A stretch of 64,000 bases of DNA from JAGWBJ01 sp034423015 (GTDB taxonomy: Bacteria; Chloroflexota; Dehalococcoidia; Lucifugimonadales; JAGWBF01). The stretch lies in assembly GCA_034423015.1 (NCBI GenBank), contig DAOUJG010000013.1, forward strand, positions 23,702 to 87,701, in the 5' to 3' direction. Under the pieces are notes generated by a model. The model saw only the letters and a program-made list of their open reading frames with translations. It had not been told where the DNA came from and did not search any database. The position numbers and the translations under genes are program-made. Positions 34,251-42,156 of this stretch are shown here, piece after piece (within the stretch, counting starts at the first letter, position 1; each line of letters starts with the position of its first letter).

Positions 34251-35216
34251 TCAGGAGGCCGAGGGGGCCGGTTCCAGGAGCGCCTCGACGAATCCCTCGG
34301 CGTCAAAGGGCGCCATGTCCTCCAGCCCTTCACCCGTGCCTATGAATAGGATGGGGACGTCAAGCTGCTCCTTGATGGCCAGCACGATGCCGCCCTTGGC
34401 GGTGCCGTCCAGCTTGGCCAAAACGATCCCCGTGCAGCTCACCGCTTCGGTGAAGTACCGCGCCTGGCCGAGGCCATTGTGGCCCGTGGTCGCGTCGAGG
34501 GTCAGCAGGACCTGGTGCGGGGCCGCCGGGTCCAGTCTGCTGATGACCCTGCGGACCTTCTTGAGCTCGTCCATCAGGTTGGACTTGGTGTGGAGGCGGC
34601 CCGCCGTGTCGACTATCAGCACGTCCGCCCCCCGGGACCGGGCCGCCTGGAAGGCGTCGAAGGCCACTGCGCCCGGGTCCCCCCCTGGCTGATGGCTGAC
34701 GACGTCCACGCCGACACGCTCCCCCCAGAGCTGGATCTGGTCGATGGCCGCGGCCCGGAAGGTGTCCCCGGCGGCCAGGATGACCTTCTTCCCCGCCGCC
34801 TTGAAGTGGTACGCCAGCTTGGCGATGCTGGTCGTCTTGCCCGAGCCGTTGACGCCCACCACCAGGACTACGAAGGGTGAGGGGTGGTCGGTGGACTCCA
34901 GCCACACGTCATCCGCCCGGTCGTCGGCAAGCCTGGCGGAGATGTCGCGTTTCAGGACCTCCATCAGGTCTCCCTGCCCCCGGACGCCCCGCTGCCCGGC
35001 CTCGTCCCGAAGCCTCTCCACCAGGCTCAGGGTGGTCTCCACGCCCACGTCGGCGGACAGGAGCGCCTCTTCCAGCTCCTCCCAGACCTCCTCGTCCATG
35101 CGGCCCGCCCCAAGAAGCCGCGCTACCCGGCCGAACCAGGACTCGCGGCTCCGTTTGACCCCGGCCTCGGTGGCCTCCCGGGACTTCTGCCGGTTCCGTC
35201 GAAGCAGTCCCAGCAT
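34251..35216 (-). CDS. ftsY: signal recognition particle receptor FtsY
   Basis: FtsY docks SRP-ribosome complexes at the membrane. The N domain begins near RESWFGRVARLLGAGRMDEEVWEELEE; the GTPase has GVNGSGKTTSIAKLA (G1), DTFRAAAIDQ, DTAGRLHTKSNLM (G3), LAKLDGTAKGG (G4) and IGTGEGLEDMAPFDAEGF. The acidic A domain is absent, as in many short forms (321 aa). It begins 2 nt after the rnc stop and is the last gene of the dsbA-like/rnc/ftsY operon. Confidence 0.96.
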   Translation of the reverse strand: MLGLLRRNRQKSREATEAGVKRSRESWFGRVARLLGAGRMDEEVWEELEEALLSADVGVETTLSLVERLRDEAGQRGVRGQGDLMEVLKRDISARLADDRADDVWLESTDHPSPFVVLVVGVNGSGKTTSIAKLAYHFKAAGKKVILAAGDTFRAAAIDQIQLWGERVGVDVVSHQPGGDPGAVAFDAFQAARSRGADVLIVDTAGRLHTKSNLMDELKKVRRVISRLDPAAPHQVLLTLDATTGHNGLGQARYFTEAVSCTGIVLAKLDGTAKGGIVLAIKEQLDVPILFIGTGEGLEDMAPFDAEGFVEALLEPAPSAS

Positions 35217-35218
35217 GT

Positions 35219-35926
35219 CTACGTGCGGGCGCCTTCCAGCCGTCTCAGGGCTTCCCGGGCGGCCTGCCTCTGGGCGTCTACCTTGCGCGTTCCCCGCCCT
35301 CTGCCGAGGACCTCGCCGTTCATGACCACTTCCGCCTCGAACTCCTTGCTGTTGTCGCGGCCCTCTTCACCAACCGTGCGGTAGCGAGGGGGAGCGTTTC
35401 CCATGCGCTGGGCCACCTCCTGGAGTCGGGACTTGGGGTCTTCGGGTATGCCCGATGAGAGCGCCCGTTCCGTTTCCCCGGCCATCAGGCCGATGACGAG
35501 CTTCCGGGCCTGGTCGAACCCCCGGTCCAGGAAGGCGGCGCCCACGATAGCCTCCAGGGCCGCCGCCAGGTTCGTGTCCCGGTTCGCGCCCCCGCTGGAC
35601 GCCTCGCCCCGGCCCAGCTTCAGGTGCCGCCCTATCTCCAGCCCGCGGGCCACCCGGGCCAGGGTGTTGCCGCTGACCAGGGACGACCGGAGCTTGGTCA
35701 TCTGCCCCTCGGGGAGGTCCGGGCAACGGTGGAACAGCTCCGCGGTCACCGCGGCGCCCAGCACCGCGTCCCCCAGGAACTCCAGCCTGTCGTACGAAAC
35801 GAGGGCCGACCCCGTCGGGCCGGCCTCGTTTATGTACGATGGGTGTATCAGGGCTTGATCCAGCAGGGCCGGGTCCCTGAACTTTAGACCCAGTGTCTTT
35901 TCCAGGGGGGTCGCGCGGCGCACCAC
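35219..35926 (-). CDS. rnc: ribonuclease III
   Basis: RNase III cleaves double-stranded RNA in rRNA and mRNA processing. The catalytic domain has the signature YDRLEFLGDAVLG and the downstream acidic helix around ALEAIVGAAFLD; the C-terminal dsRBD runs from DPKSRLQEVAQRMG to the end with ARKAD-like ending DAQRQAAREAL. I chose GTG 35926 because GAGGG lies just upstream; a second GTG at 35923 has the better 7-nt spacing and is equally possible. It starts 8 nt after the selenoprotein stop. Confidence 0.95.
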   Translation of the reverse strand: MVRRATPLEKTLGLKFRDPALLDQALIHPSYINEAGPTGSALVSYDRLEFLGDAVLGAAVTAELFHRCPDLPEGQMTKLRSSLVSGNTLARVARGLEIGRHLKLGRGEASSGGANRDTNLAAALEAIVGAAFLDRGFDQARKLVIGLMAGETERALSSGIPEDPKSRLQEVAQRMGNAPPRYRTVGEEGRDNSKEFEAEVVMNGEVLGRGRGTRKVDAQRQAAREALRRLEGART

Positions 35927-35934
35927 GTGTCCCT

Positions 35935-36564
35935 CTAGGCGAACACTCCCTTGGGCCAGGGAGGCTGCGGGCGCTTCACCTCGCCGATGAACTTCCATTT
36001 GCTCATCACGTCGGTGAGGTCCTCGAACATGCTTACGGCGTCTTCGTCGGGCGGGACGTAAGCCTTGACGAACGCGGAAGCGCCGTTGGGGAAGATGAAG
36101 GTGGGCACCCCGAACACGCCGTGCTCCTCGACGGCTTCCATATGGCTCTTGCCCGTCTCGGGTATGATGGTCGGGTCCTTCATGTCCTCCCGGAAGCGCG
36201 CCATGTCCAGTCCAGCGGTCTGGGCAGCGTCCAGGATCACGTTCTCGTCCGAGAGGTCCTTCCGGTCCTCGTGCCTGGCCCTGAGCATCGCCAGCATGAA
36301 CGCCTCGAAGGGCGCGGTGCCCTGCCGGGCCGCGGCCTCGGCGGCCGAGAAGGCCTGGAGTCCCAGGGTGGCGCTGTCCTCCTCCTGCTCCCACGCCTTC
36401 CACTCGGGTCCCTCATTGCTGTTGGTCTGGGCCAGGTAGAAGGGTTTCCAGTCTATGTCCAGGTTGTCGCCGTACGTCTCTCGCACCTTCGCAAGCCACA
36501 CGGCCGCGTTGTAGACGTAGGGTCAACGGAAGTCGTAGTAGGCCTTCACTTTCACGGGTTCCAT
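35935..36564 (-). CDS. DsbA-like thioredoxin-fold selenoprotein (TGA at 36525 read as Sec)
   Basis: This 209-residue protein is of the DsbA/FrnE/HCCA-isomerase superfamily. The frame reads MEPVKVKAYYDFR, then TGA (36525-36523), then PYVYNAAVWLAKVRETYG and the helical insertion. In relatives the residue after DFR/DxxS is the active-site Cys of C-P-x-x, so the TGA takes the place of the redox Cys (Sec14, motif UPYV). GVPTFIFPNG is the conserved cis-Pro loop. AGGAGGTG and a near-consensus promoter sit in front of ATG 36564, which would be pointless for a 13-codon peptide. There is no signal peptide, so it is cytosolic. A SECIS-like hairpin follows the TGA. It leads an operon with rnc and ftsY. 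Confidence 0.86.
36490..36508 (-). promoter_or_regulatory. putative SECIS hairpin of the DsbA-like selenoprotein
   Basis: On the mRNA the 19-mer CGCGGCCGUGUGGCUUGCG folds with pairs C-G, G-C, C-G, G-U, then a single bulged U, then G-C, C-G, C-G around the loop GUGU. The loop begins 22 nt after the UGA. A bulged U and a GU in the loop are features of the E. coli fdhF SECIS, although here the bulge is on the 3' side. Confidence 0.62.
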
Positions 36565-36585
36565 AGAGCACCTCCTATCGAGCGG

Positions 36586-36614
36586 ATTGTACCCGGCGGG
36601 CGTCCAAAAGTCAA
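36586..36614 (-). promoter_or_regulatory. promoter of the dsbA-like/rnc/ftsY operon
   Basis: On the minus strand TTGACT (36614-36609) and TACAAT (36591-36586) are exactly 17 nt apart, near sigma-70 consensus. The leader is about 15-20 nt and contains AGGAGGTG before the ATG. Confidence 0.82.
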
Positions 36615-36667
36615 AGCCCGCGGCCCTCTCAGACGGTCCCCGGGGCCGGGCCCGTACGGCGGCGGAG

Positions 36668-36697
36668 TTTGACAGAAACGGCCCGGTTCCCGTATCT
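36668..36697 (+). promoter_or_regulatory. promoter of the Gfo/Idh-family gene
   Basis: Consensus TTGACA (36668-36673) and TATCTT (36692-36697) are 18 nt apart, reading toward the dehydrogenase gene. It is divergent from the selenoprotein operon promoter. Confidence 0.6.
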
Positions 36698-36736
36698 TCT
36701 TCCCATTCTTGGACTCCTTGATTGGGAGGTGCTTCT

Positions 36737-37780
36737 TTGCCTATAGGATGGGCCATAATCAGTCCCGGACACTATCCCGAGACCACCTTCGCCCCCAGCA
36801 TCCGGGCGGCCGACGACGCGGAGCTGGTGGCCGTATGCGGCAGGGACATGGGCCGCGCCCAGGCCTTCGCCGAACGCCACGGCGCCTCGGCGGCCTACGA
36901 CTCGGTGGAGGAGCTGGTGAAGGACCCCAGGGTAGACGTGGTCTACATCGCGTCCCCCAACAACCTCCACAGCCCCTACACGCAGACGGCCGCCAGGGCC
37001 GGCAAGCACGTGCTGTGCGAAAAGCCCATGGCCCTGACCCCCGACGACGCCGCGGACATGATACGCGCGTGCCGGGCCAACGGCGTCAAGCTGGGCCTGG
37101 GGTTCGAGTCGGTCCACCATCCCGGCTACCAGAAGTCCCGGCAGATGGTGAAGGACGGCGTGGTGGGCACCGTCTCCCTGGCCCAGGCCCAGTGGGCCGG
37201 GGGCACCCGGGGGGTATTGGAGCCGCCCGCCCGCAGCGGAGGCCTGAACGAGTGGTGGGAGACGCCGGAGCTGGTGGGCGGCGCCTCGGCCATGATGGGC
37301 CAGGGGGTCCACGCCGTCAACGCCCTCCGGTACCTGCTGGACGACGAGGTGGTCGAGGTGGCGGCCATGACCGACGGCCAGAGGGCGGAGAAGGCCCTGG
37401 AGCATCTGGCTGCCATCCTGCTCCGGTTCGACGGCGGCGCCATCGGGATGGCCGTTTGCGGGCGCAAGATGCCCGACATGAAGGCCGACGCCGTCGTCTA
37501 CGGGAGCGACGGCCGCATCGTGCTGGAGAACACCATGGGCATACCCCTCCAGGGCAAGCTGGAGGTGGTGAGCGAGACGGTGAACAGCGTCGAGGAGTGG
37601 GAGACCGACCCCCTGGGCACGACCAGGGAGCAGGTGGAGGCCTTCAACCGCGCCGTCCGTCAGGACACGGAGCCCTACTCCTCGGGAGTCGACGGCCTGA
37701 GGGTCGTCGAGGTGACGGTGGCCGTCATCGAGTCCGCGACCACGGGCAGGACCGTCCAGGTCCAGCGGGTGGACGTGTAG
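36737..37780 (+). CDS. Gfo/Idh/MocA-family oxidoreductase
   Basis: This is an NAD(P)-dependent dehydrogenase of the glucose-fructose oxidoreductase/inositol dehydrogenase family. The Rossmann segment LPIGWAIISPGHYPE is followed by VDVVYIASPNNLH, HVLCEKPMALT (the EKP motif) and ESVHHP. The dinucleotide loop is unusual: the GxGxxG glycines are replaced by ISPGHYPET. The start TTG 36737 has GGAGG 7 nt upstream; TTG 36722 is a poorer in-frame option. The gene is 347 codons. The sugar or inositol substrate is unknown. Confidence 0.86.
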   Translation: MPIGWAIISPGHYPETTFAPSIRAADDAELVAVCGRDMGRAQAFAERHGASAAYDSVEELVKDPRVDVVYIASPNNLHSPYTQTAARAGKHVLCEKPMALTPDDAADMIRACRANGVKLGLGFESVHHPGYQKSRQMVKDGVVGTVSLAQAQWAGGTRGVLEPPARSGGLNEWWETPELVGGASAMMGQGVHAVNALRYLLDDEVVEVAAMTDGQRAEKALEHLAAILLRFDGGAIGMAVCGRKMPDMKADAVVYGSDGRIVLENTMGIPLQGKLEVVSETVNSVEEWETDPLGTTREQVEAFNRAVRQDTEPYSSGVDGLRVVEVTVAVIESATTGRTVQVQRVDV

Positions 37781-37817
37781 GAGGCCGGCCCCACGGGGCC
37801 CGCGCCGCCCCCACCGT

Positions 37818-39563
37818 CTACCTGGGCACCACGGAGAGGCTGATGTGGGAGGGGCGCTGGGAGTCGTGGAACACGGTCTGCAGCGCGGGCTTGGGGGCGG
37901 CGTCCGAGGCGATGGCGGCCCCCGTGTTGGTGTTCCGGTCGAAGCGCGGGAAGTTGCTGCTGGATATCTCCACGCGGATCCTGTGCCCCGCCTTGAACAC
38001 GTTGCTGGTCGCCCACAGGTCGATGGCGTATCTGTAGGCCCGGCCGGGCTCGATGAAGCTGGCCGACGCGGCGGAGTCCCGGTATCGGGCCCGGACTATC
38101 CCGTCGGTGATGTTGCGCGTGCAACCATGGTCGCACACGTCCACCAGCTTGGCGGTGAAATCGGTGTCCGTGGCTGAGGACGCGGCCCATAGGGTCACCG
38201 TCACCGGGCCCGTCACCTCCACCTCCTTTTCCAGCGGCGTCGTCGAGTAGACCAGCACGTCCTCCCGCGCCTCCACGTCGCCCTGGTCGAAGGCGCCGTT
38301 GGACATGAAGTACGGGTTGCAGCACAGGGCTCCTCCCCTCGTTGGCGCCGGGTTGGCCGGGTTGTACAGGAACACGTCCGGCGGCTCGTGGCCGGGGGCC
38401 TCGGCGCTGAGGCTGCCGTCGCCGCGCACGGAGTTCGCGCCGCCCCCGCTGTGGATGTAGTAGTCCACGGAGCGGGCCCGGGCGGGGGGCCACTCGTCCT
38501 CCGAGCGCCACACGTCGTCCCCCATGACGAATATGCGGACCGGCGGTCCGTCCATCACGCCGTTGTCGATGCCCTTCAGCCAGTGGTCGTACCACCTGTA
38601 GTGCAGGCCGTCCAGGTCCACGGCCAGGGCGTCCGCCGCCAGTCCGAAGTAGTGGCTCCCGGCTGTGCTGCCGCTGCGGGAGCCGTGGACCCAGGGCCCC
38701 ACGATCATCCTCTGTCCGTTGCGCCCTTCGTCCCCGGCCGCCTTCTCCCGCATGCCCAGGTAGTTGCGTATGGTCCCTCCCAGGAAGATGTCGTACCACC
38801 CGCCGATGTGATAGGCGGGGACGTTGAGCCTGGAGTGGTTCTCCTCGATGCAGAGGGCCTTCCAGTAGTCGTCGTATTCCGGGTGGGCCAGCCAGTCGTA
38901 GAAATAGTCGGCCAGGCCGCCCTTCAGGTGCGGAAAGTCGGCCATGGGGAGATACCGGAAGGCCTCCTCCATCCCGTCGACGGCCCGTACCAGGTCCTCG
39001 CGGGTCTGGTCCGGCAGGCCCAGCCTGCCGCCCAGGTTGTCCAGGTTGGCCAGGGTGAGCTGGGCCAGCGTCCAGGAGACGTTGAACCCCAGCTCGAAGG
39101 CGCCCCCCTGGTACGTCCAGCCCTCGTGGTAGTTGGACGCCGTCACGTTGGGGACGATGGTCGTCAGGTGCGGCGGCTGGGAGAGGGCCGCAAGCCACTG
39201 GGTGGCCCCCACGTAGGAGGCGCCGTACATCCCCACCTTGCCCGAGGACCAGGGCTGGGCCGCCGCCCACTCCACCGTGTCGTACCCGTCGTCGATCTCG
39301 TTGCGGAAGGCGTAGAACTCCCCTTCCGAGGCGTACCTGCCCCGGACATCCTGGATGACCGTGGCGTATCCCCGCTTGGCAGACTTCAGCGGGTCCAGGC
39401 CCAGCATGCTGCCTGGGGCGGTCTTGTCGTAGGGTGTCCTCTGCAGCAGGACGGGGTACGGACCGGGACCGTCGGGGCGGTACAGGTCGGCCCGCAGCAC
39501 CGTTCCATCGCGCATGGGCACGGCCAGATCGGTCTCCACTCTCAGGGCATGGGAGTCGGCCAT
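37818..39563 (-). CDS. CocE/NonD-family hydrolase (X-Pro dipeptidyl-peptidase S15 type)
   Basis: This serine hydrolase is of the CocE family, which contains cocaine esterase, glutaryl-7-ACA acylase and X-Pro dipeptidyl peptidases. The N-terminal VPMRDGTVLRADLYRP and TPYDKT open the alpha/beta domain, DVRGRYASEGEFY is the classic following motif, and GKVGMYGASYVGATQ holds the nucleophilic Ser. The C-terminal jelly-roll domain (about 370-581) includes ATDTDFTAKLVDV. No signal peptide is visible. Length 581 aa is normal. Physiological substrate unknown. Confidence 0.9.
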   Translation of the reverse strand: MADSHALRVETDLAVPMRDGTVLRADLYRPDGPGPYPVLLQRTPYDKTAPGSMLGLDPLKSAKRGYATVIQDVRGRYASEGEFYAFRNEIDDGYDTVEWAAAQPWSSGKVGMYGASYVGATQWLAALSQPPHLTTIVPNVTASNYHEGWTYQGGAFELGFNVSWTLAQLTLANLDNLGGRLGLPDQTREDLVRAVDGMEEAFRYLPMADFPHLKGGLADYFYDWLAHPEYDDYWKALCIEENHSRLNVPAYHIGGWYDIFLGGTIRNYLGMREKAAGDEGRNGQRMIVGPWVHGSRSGSTAGSHYFGLAADALAVDLDGLHYRWYDHWLKGIDNGVMDGPPVRIFVMGDDVWRSEDEWPPARARSVDYYIHSGGGANSVRGDGSLSAEAPGHEPPDVFLYNPANPAPTRGGALCCNPYFMSNGAFDQGDVEAREDVLVYSTTPLEKEVEVTGPVTVTLWAASSATDTDFTAKLVDVCDHGCTRNITDGIVRARYRDSAASASFIEPGRAYRYAIDLWATSNVFKAGHRIRVEISSSNFPRFDRNTNTGAAIASDAAPKPALQTVFHDSQRPSHISLSVVPR

Positions 39564-39594
39564 GGGGCACCTCCGGAAGTCCGGGTAGTGACGC

Positions 39595-39909
39595 TTAGGA
39601 TCCCGGCTCTATGATCTTGTAGATGGTGTGGGAGCGGTTCTTGGTGAAGGGCCTCACCGTGTCCTTCCACGTTCCCGTGTCCGAAGCCTTCTTCCATTCG
39701 GGAGAGCTGGGAAGGTCGGCTCTGTCCATCTCGTACAGGGCCGCGTACTTGGGCATCCCCTCGGTGTCGGTCTCGTACCGTGTGACGTTGCCGACCCCGG
39801 GCACCTTGCTGATCTCCGGGATGTGCTCCTTGTCGTAGACCTCGTTGAAGTGGGCCTCCTTGTCTTCGTCCACGTCCATTCTCACCAGGTACAGGTACTT
39901 CGCTGCCAA
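39595..39909 (-). CDS. EthD-like/dimeric ferredoxin-like small protein
   Basis: This 104-residue protein looks like a member of the EthD/DUF4286-type dimeric alpha+beta barrel superfamily: LYLVRMDVDEDKEAHFNEVYDKEHIPEI, then GVGNVTRYET and AALYEMDRADL, follow the usual pattern of a strand, a helix and a strand with a conserved H-I-P. A TTG start at 39909 is chosen because GAGGAAG lies just upstream and it matches the start of the homology; the longer upstream frame is not conserved-looking. A good promoter lies in front. It precedes the CocE gene by 31 nt. Confidence 0.75.
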   Translation of the reverse strand: MAAKYLYLVRMDVDEDKEAHFNEVYDKEHIPEISKVPGVGNVTRYETDTEGMPKYAALYEMDRADLPSSPEWKKASDTGTWKDTVRPFTKNRSHTIYKIIEPGS

Positions 39910-39986
39910 AGCTCTTCCTCCGCTCTCCTTGTCTCCCGGGGCCGGCGCGCCGGGAACGGCGCCTCCGGGCGTGCTGGAGCGTCTAT

Positions 39987-40015
39987 AATCTAACCCACCA
40001 GGCCGGTGGTGGCAA
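39987..40015 (-). promoter_or_regulatory. promoter of the EthD-like gene
   Basis: On the minus strand TTGCCA (40015-40010) and TAGATT (39992-39987) are 17 nt apart. It overlaps the control region of the divergent DUF3179 gene, whose own extended -10 may be TGCTACACT at 40032-40040. Confidence 0.55.
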
Positions 40016-40054
40016 GGCGGGCGCCGGGGTATGCTACACTTGCACGGTCCAGGT

Positions 40055-41152
40055 ATGCCTAGTTGCCGCCTTCCCACCGCCCTCGTAGTCCTGGTTGCCG
40101 GCTGCCTGTGCCTGCTGGCAGCCGGCTGCGACGCCCGGCCGGCGTCGGGGCCTCAACCGACCCGCACCCTCACCTTCCCCGAGGTGTACACCGACGTCAG
40201 CGACCGGGACCTGAAGATGATCTCCGTTATCCCCAGGGACGCCATACGCGCTATCCTGGACCCGTCTTACCTGGACGCCGAGGAGGCAGAGGAGCAGTTC
40301 TCCGTCGACGAGATGGTGATAGGGATATCCGTCGGCGGGGAGCACCGGGCCTACTCGGTACCCCAGCTCAGCCGCCACGAGATCGTCAACGACGTCCTGG
40401 GCGGGACCCCAATCGCCGTCACCTGGTGACCCCTCTGCTACACGGGCATCGTGTATGCCCGTGAGACCGGGGAGCACACCCTCACCTTCGGGGTCTCGGG
40501 CAACCTGATCATGAACGGGCTGGTCATGTACGATCACCAGACCGACAGCCTGTGGAGTCAGGTCCTCGGCGAGGCGGTTCGCGGGCCTTTGGAGGGCCGT
40601 CGTCTGGAGGTGCTGCCCGCCCTACAGACGACCTGGAGCTCGTGGCTGGAGCTGTATCCCGGCACCACCGCCCTGGACAAGGGGGGCGGTTTCGAGAGGG
40701 ACAAGTACACCATCTACTACTCCATCTCCCGGGCGGGCCTCCAGGGTGAGTGGCGCGAGGACGACCGGCTGGGGGCCAAGGAGCTGGTCCTGGGCCTGGA
40801 GTCGGGCGGCGAGGCGCGGGCATACCCCTTCCGGCGGTTGGGGGAGGGACCCCTGGTCAACGACCGGTTCCAGGGAAGGCCCGTGCTGGTCGTGTTCGAC
40901 GCCGGGTCGGAGACGGGCGTGGTCTACGATCGAAGGTTGGACGACACCGTCCTGACTTTCCGGTTGGAGGACGGGAGGAGCGGTCCCGGGGCCATCATGG
41001 TGGACCGGCAGACGGGGACCCGCTGGACCGCCATTACCGGGGAGGCCGTGGAGGGGGAGCTGGCGGGCGCCCGCCTGGAGAGAGTCCCCTCCCACTACTC
41101 CTTCTGGTTCGCCTGGAAGGACTACCACCCGGAGACCGAGGTCTACGAGTAG
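40055..41152 (+). CDS. DUF3179 lipoprotein with selenocysteine (TGA at 40427 read as Sec)
   Basis: This exported lipoprotein of the DUF3179 family has 365 residues when TGA 40427-40429 is read as selenocysteine. The N-terminus is a lipoprotein signal with lipobox LAAGC (Cys25). The core reads GEHRAYSVPQLSRHEIVND, GGTPIAVTW, then Sec125, then PLCYTGIVYARE, LTFGVSGNLIMNGLVMYD and SLWSQVLGEAVRGPL. DUF3179 proteins have VTxCPLCxTG at this point, so the TGA replaces the first Cys of CPLC, giving UPLC. The second half repeats the fold more weakly (EARAYPFRRL, IMVDRQTGTRWTAITGEAVEG). A perfect 9-bp hairpin follows the TGA. ATG 40031 is an upstream alternative start. Function of the family is unknown; a redox or metal role outside the membrane is inferred. 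Confidence 0.86.
40441..40463 (+). promoter_or_regulatory. putative SECIS hairpin of the DUF3179 gene
   Basis: The perfect 9-bp stem CACGGGCAT (40441-40449) with ATGCCCGTG (40455-40463) closes the loop CGTGT, 21 nt after the TGA. The loop has G at its second position and contains GU. It is the strongest of the three post-TGA hairpins in the window. Confidence 0.7.
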
Positions 41153-41158
41153 GGCCGG

Positions 41159-41217
41159 AGGGGCCGCCACACCGTCAGGCCGGGCCCTTTGCCGCCCGCC
41201 GGGCGGGCGTGGCCCCT
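41159..41217. terminator. large GC-rich hairpin between convergent genes
   Basis: AGGGGCC...CAC (41159-41170) can pair with GTGGCCCCT (41209-41217), enclosing a smaller GCCCG/CGGGC stem. It separates the DUF3179 and CcdA genes, which converge. There is no T-run, so termination is inferred from structure and position. Confidence 0.4.
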
Positions 41218-42109
41218 ACGCCAGCTCTCCGATGGTCAGCCAGTAGTAGGCCAGGTAGGAGCCCGCCGCGATCATGAACACCGCGCTGAAGGGCTGGAAA
41301 AAAGGAAGGGCCTTGCGAAGGCCCGTGACCACCGCCCTCTTGAACAGGGCCATGCTGATTGTTAGGACCAGTATCACTAGCCCCATTCCCAGTGCGTACA
41401 GCATGAACTGGCCCAGGGCCTGCAGCACGTGGGATGCCGCCTGGGTGGTGAAGACCACCGTCAGGAATATGGGCAGGGAGCAGCCCAGGGATGCCAGCCC
41501 GTAGCTGAGGCCGAATAGGAAGTAGCCGCGAACGCCCACCTGGTTGGGGTTGCCCACGTGGGAGGCCGCACGGCCGGCGAAGCTCACGTACAGCTTGCCC
41601 CCACCCAGGATCCACGACCCCGCCAGGGCCAGGATGACTCCGATGCTGAAGCCCACCCAGGGGAAGACTTGGACGATGGAGCGGATGCCCTGGTCGATGG
41701 CCATGCCGATGGCGCCGAAGAGAAGGACAAACCCCGCCGTGACTGTCAGCCCCACCAGGAAGGCGTTGGCCAGCGTGCGCAGGGGCGTGCGGTTGTCCTC
41801 CGCTTGGCCCTCGGATCCCAGGTACAGGCCCAGGTACGCCGGGAGCATGGCGAAGCCGCACGGGTTGACGGCGGAGGCCATCCCCGCCACGAAGGCGAAG
41901 CCCAGGGGCAGCAGGGTGAGCCTGTCGGTAGCCCTGCCCGAGAGGCCCTCCACGAAGCCATTGACCCCGCCGGTGGCCGCCGACTCCCCCGTGAGGAACG
42001 CTCCGACGACAGCGGCTCCCAGGGCCAGCAGCCCCACCGTCATGGGCAGCGCAAAGCTCCGCAGGTGTGCCGCGCCGGGTAGCTGGATCGTCTTCAGTGT
42101 ACTTACCAT
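41216..42109 (-). CDS. ccdA: CcdA/DsbD-type membrane thiol-electron transporter
   Basis: This is a six- to eight-helix membrane protein that carries reducing equivalents from cytosolic thioredoxin across the membrane. The two redox Cys are seen in VNPCGFAMLPAYLGLYL (helix 1) and GLASLGCSLPIFLTV (helix 4), the standard pair. I chose ATG 42109 (MVSTLKTIQL); the longer frame to 42250 would run into the TlpA gene. The upstream neighbour encodes TlpA, the usual partner. It converges with the extracytoplasmic DUF3179 selenoprotein. Confidence 0.9.
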   Translation of the reverse strand: MVSTLKTIQLPGAAHLRSFALPMTVGLLALGAAVVGAFLTGESAATGGVNGFVEGLSGRATDRLTLLPLGFAFVAGMASAVNPCGFAMLPAYLGLYLGSEGQAEDNRTPLRTLANAFLVGLTVTAGFVLLFGAIGMAIDQGIRSIVQVFPWVGFSIGVILALAGSWILGGGKLYVSFAGRAASHVGNPNQVGVRGYFLFGLSYGLASLGCSLPIFLTVVFTTQAASHVLQALGQFMLYALGMGLVILVLTISMALFKRAVVTGLRKALPFFQPFSAVFMIAAGSYLAYYWLTIGELA

Positions 42110-42156
42110 AACCCACTCGTCCGAAAGCTGTGTCCAGGGGGGCGGCGTTATGGGCG

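Noticed and set aside
8835..41152. The three TGA-interrupted genes as pseudogenes.
   Set aside because: Each interruption is a single TGA at a conserved Cys position, with an intact frame on both sides, good start signals and a correctly placed hairpin. Random nonsense mutation would not choose the redox Cys three times.
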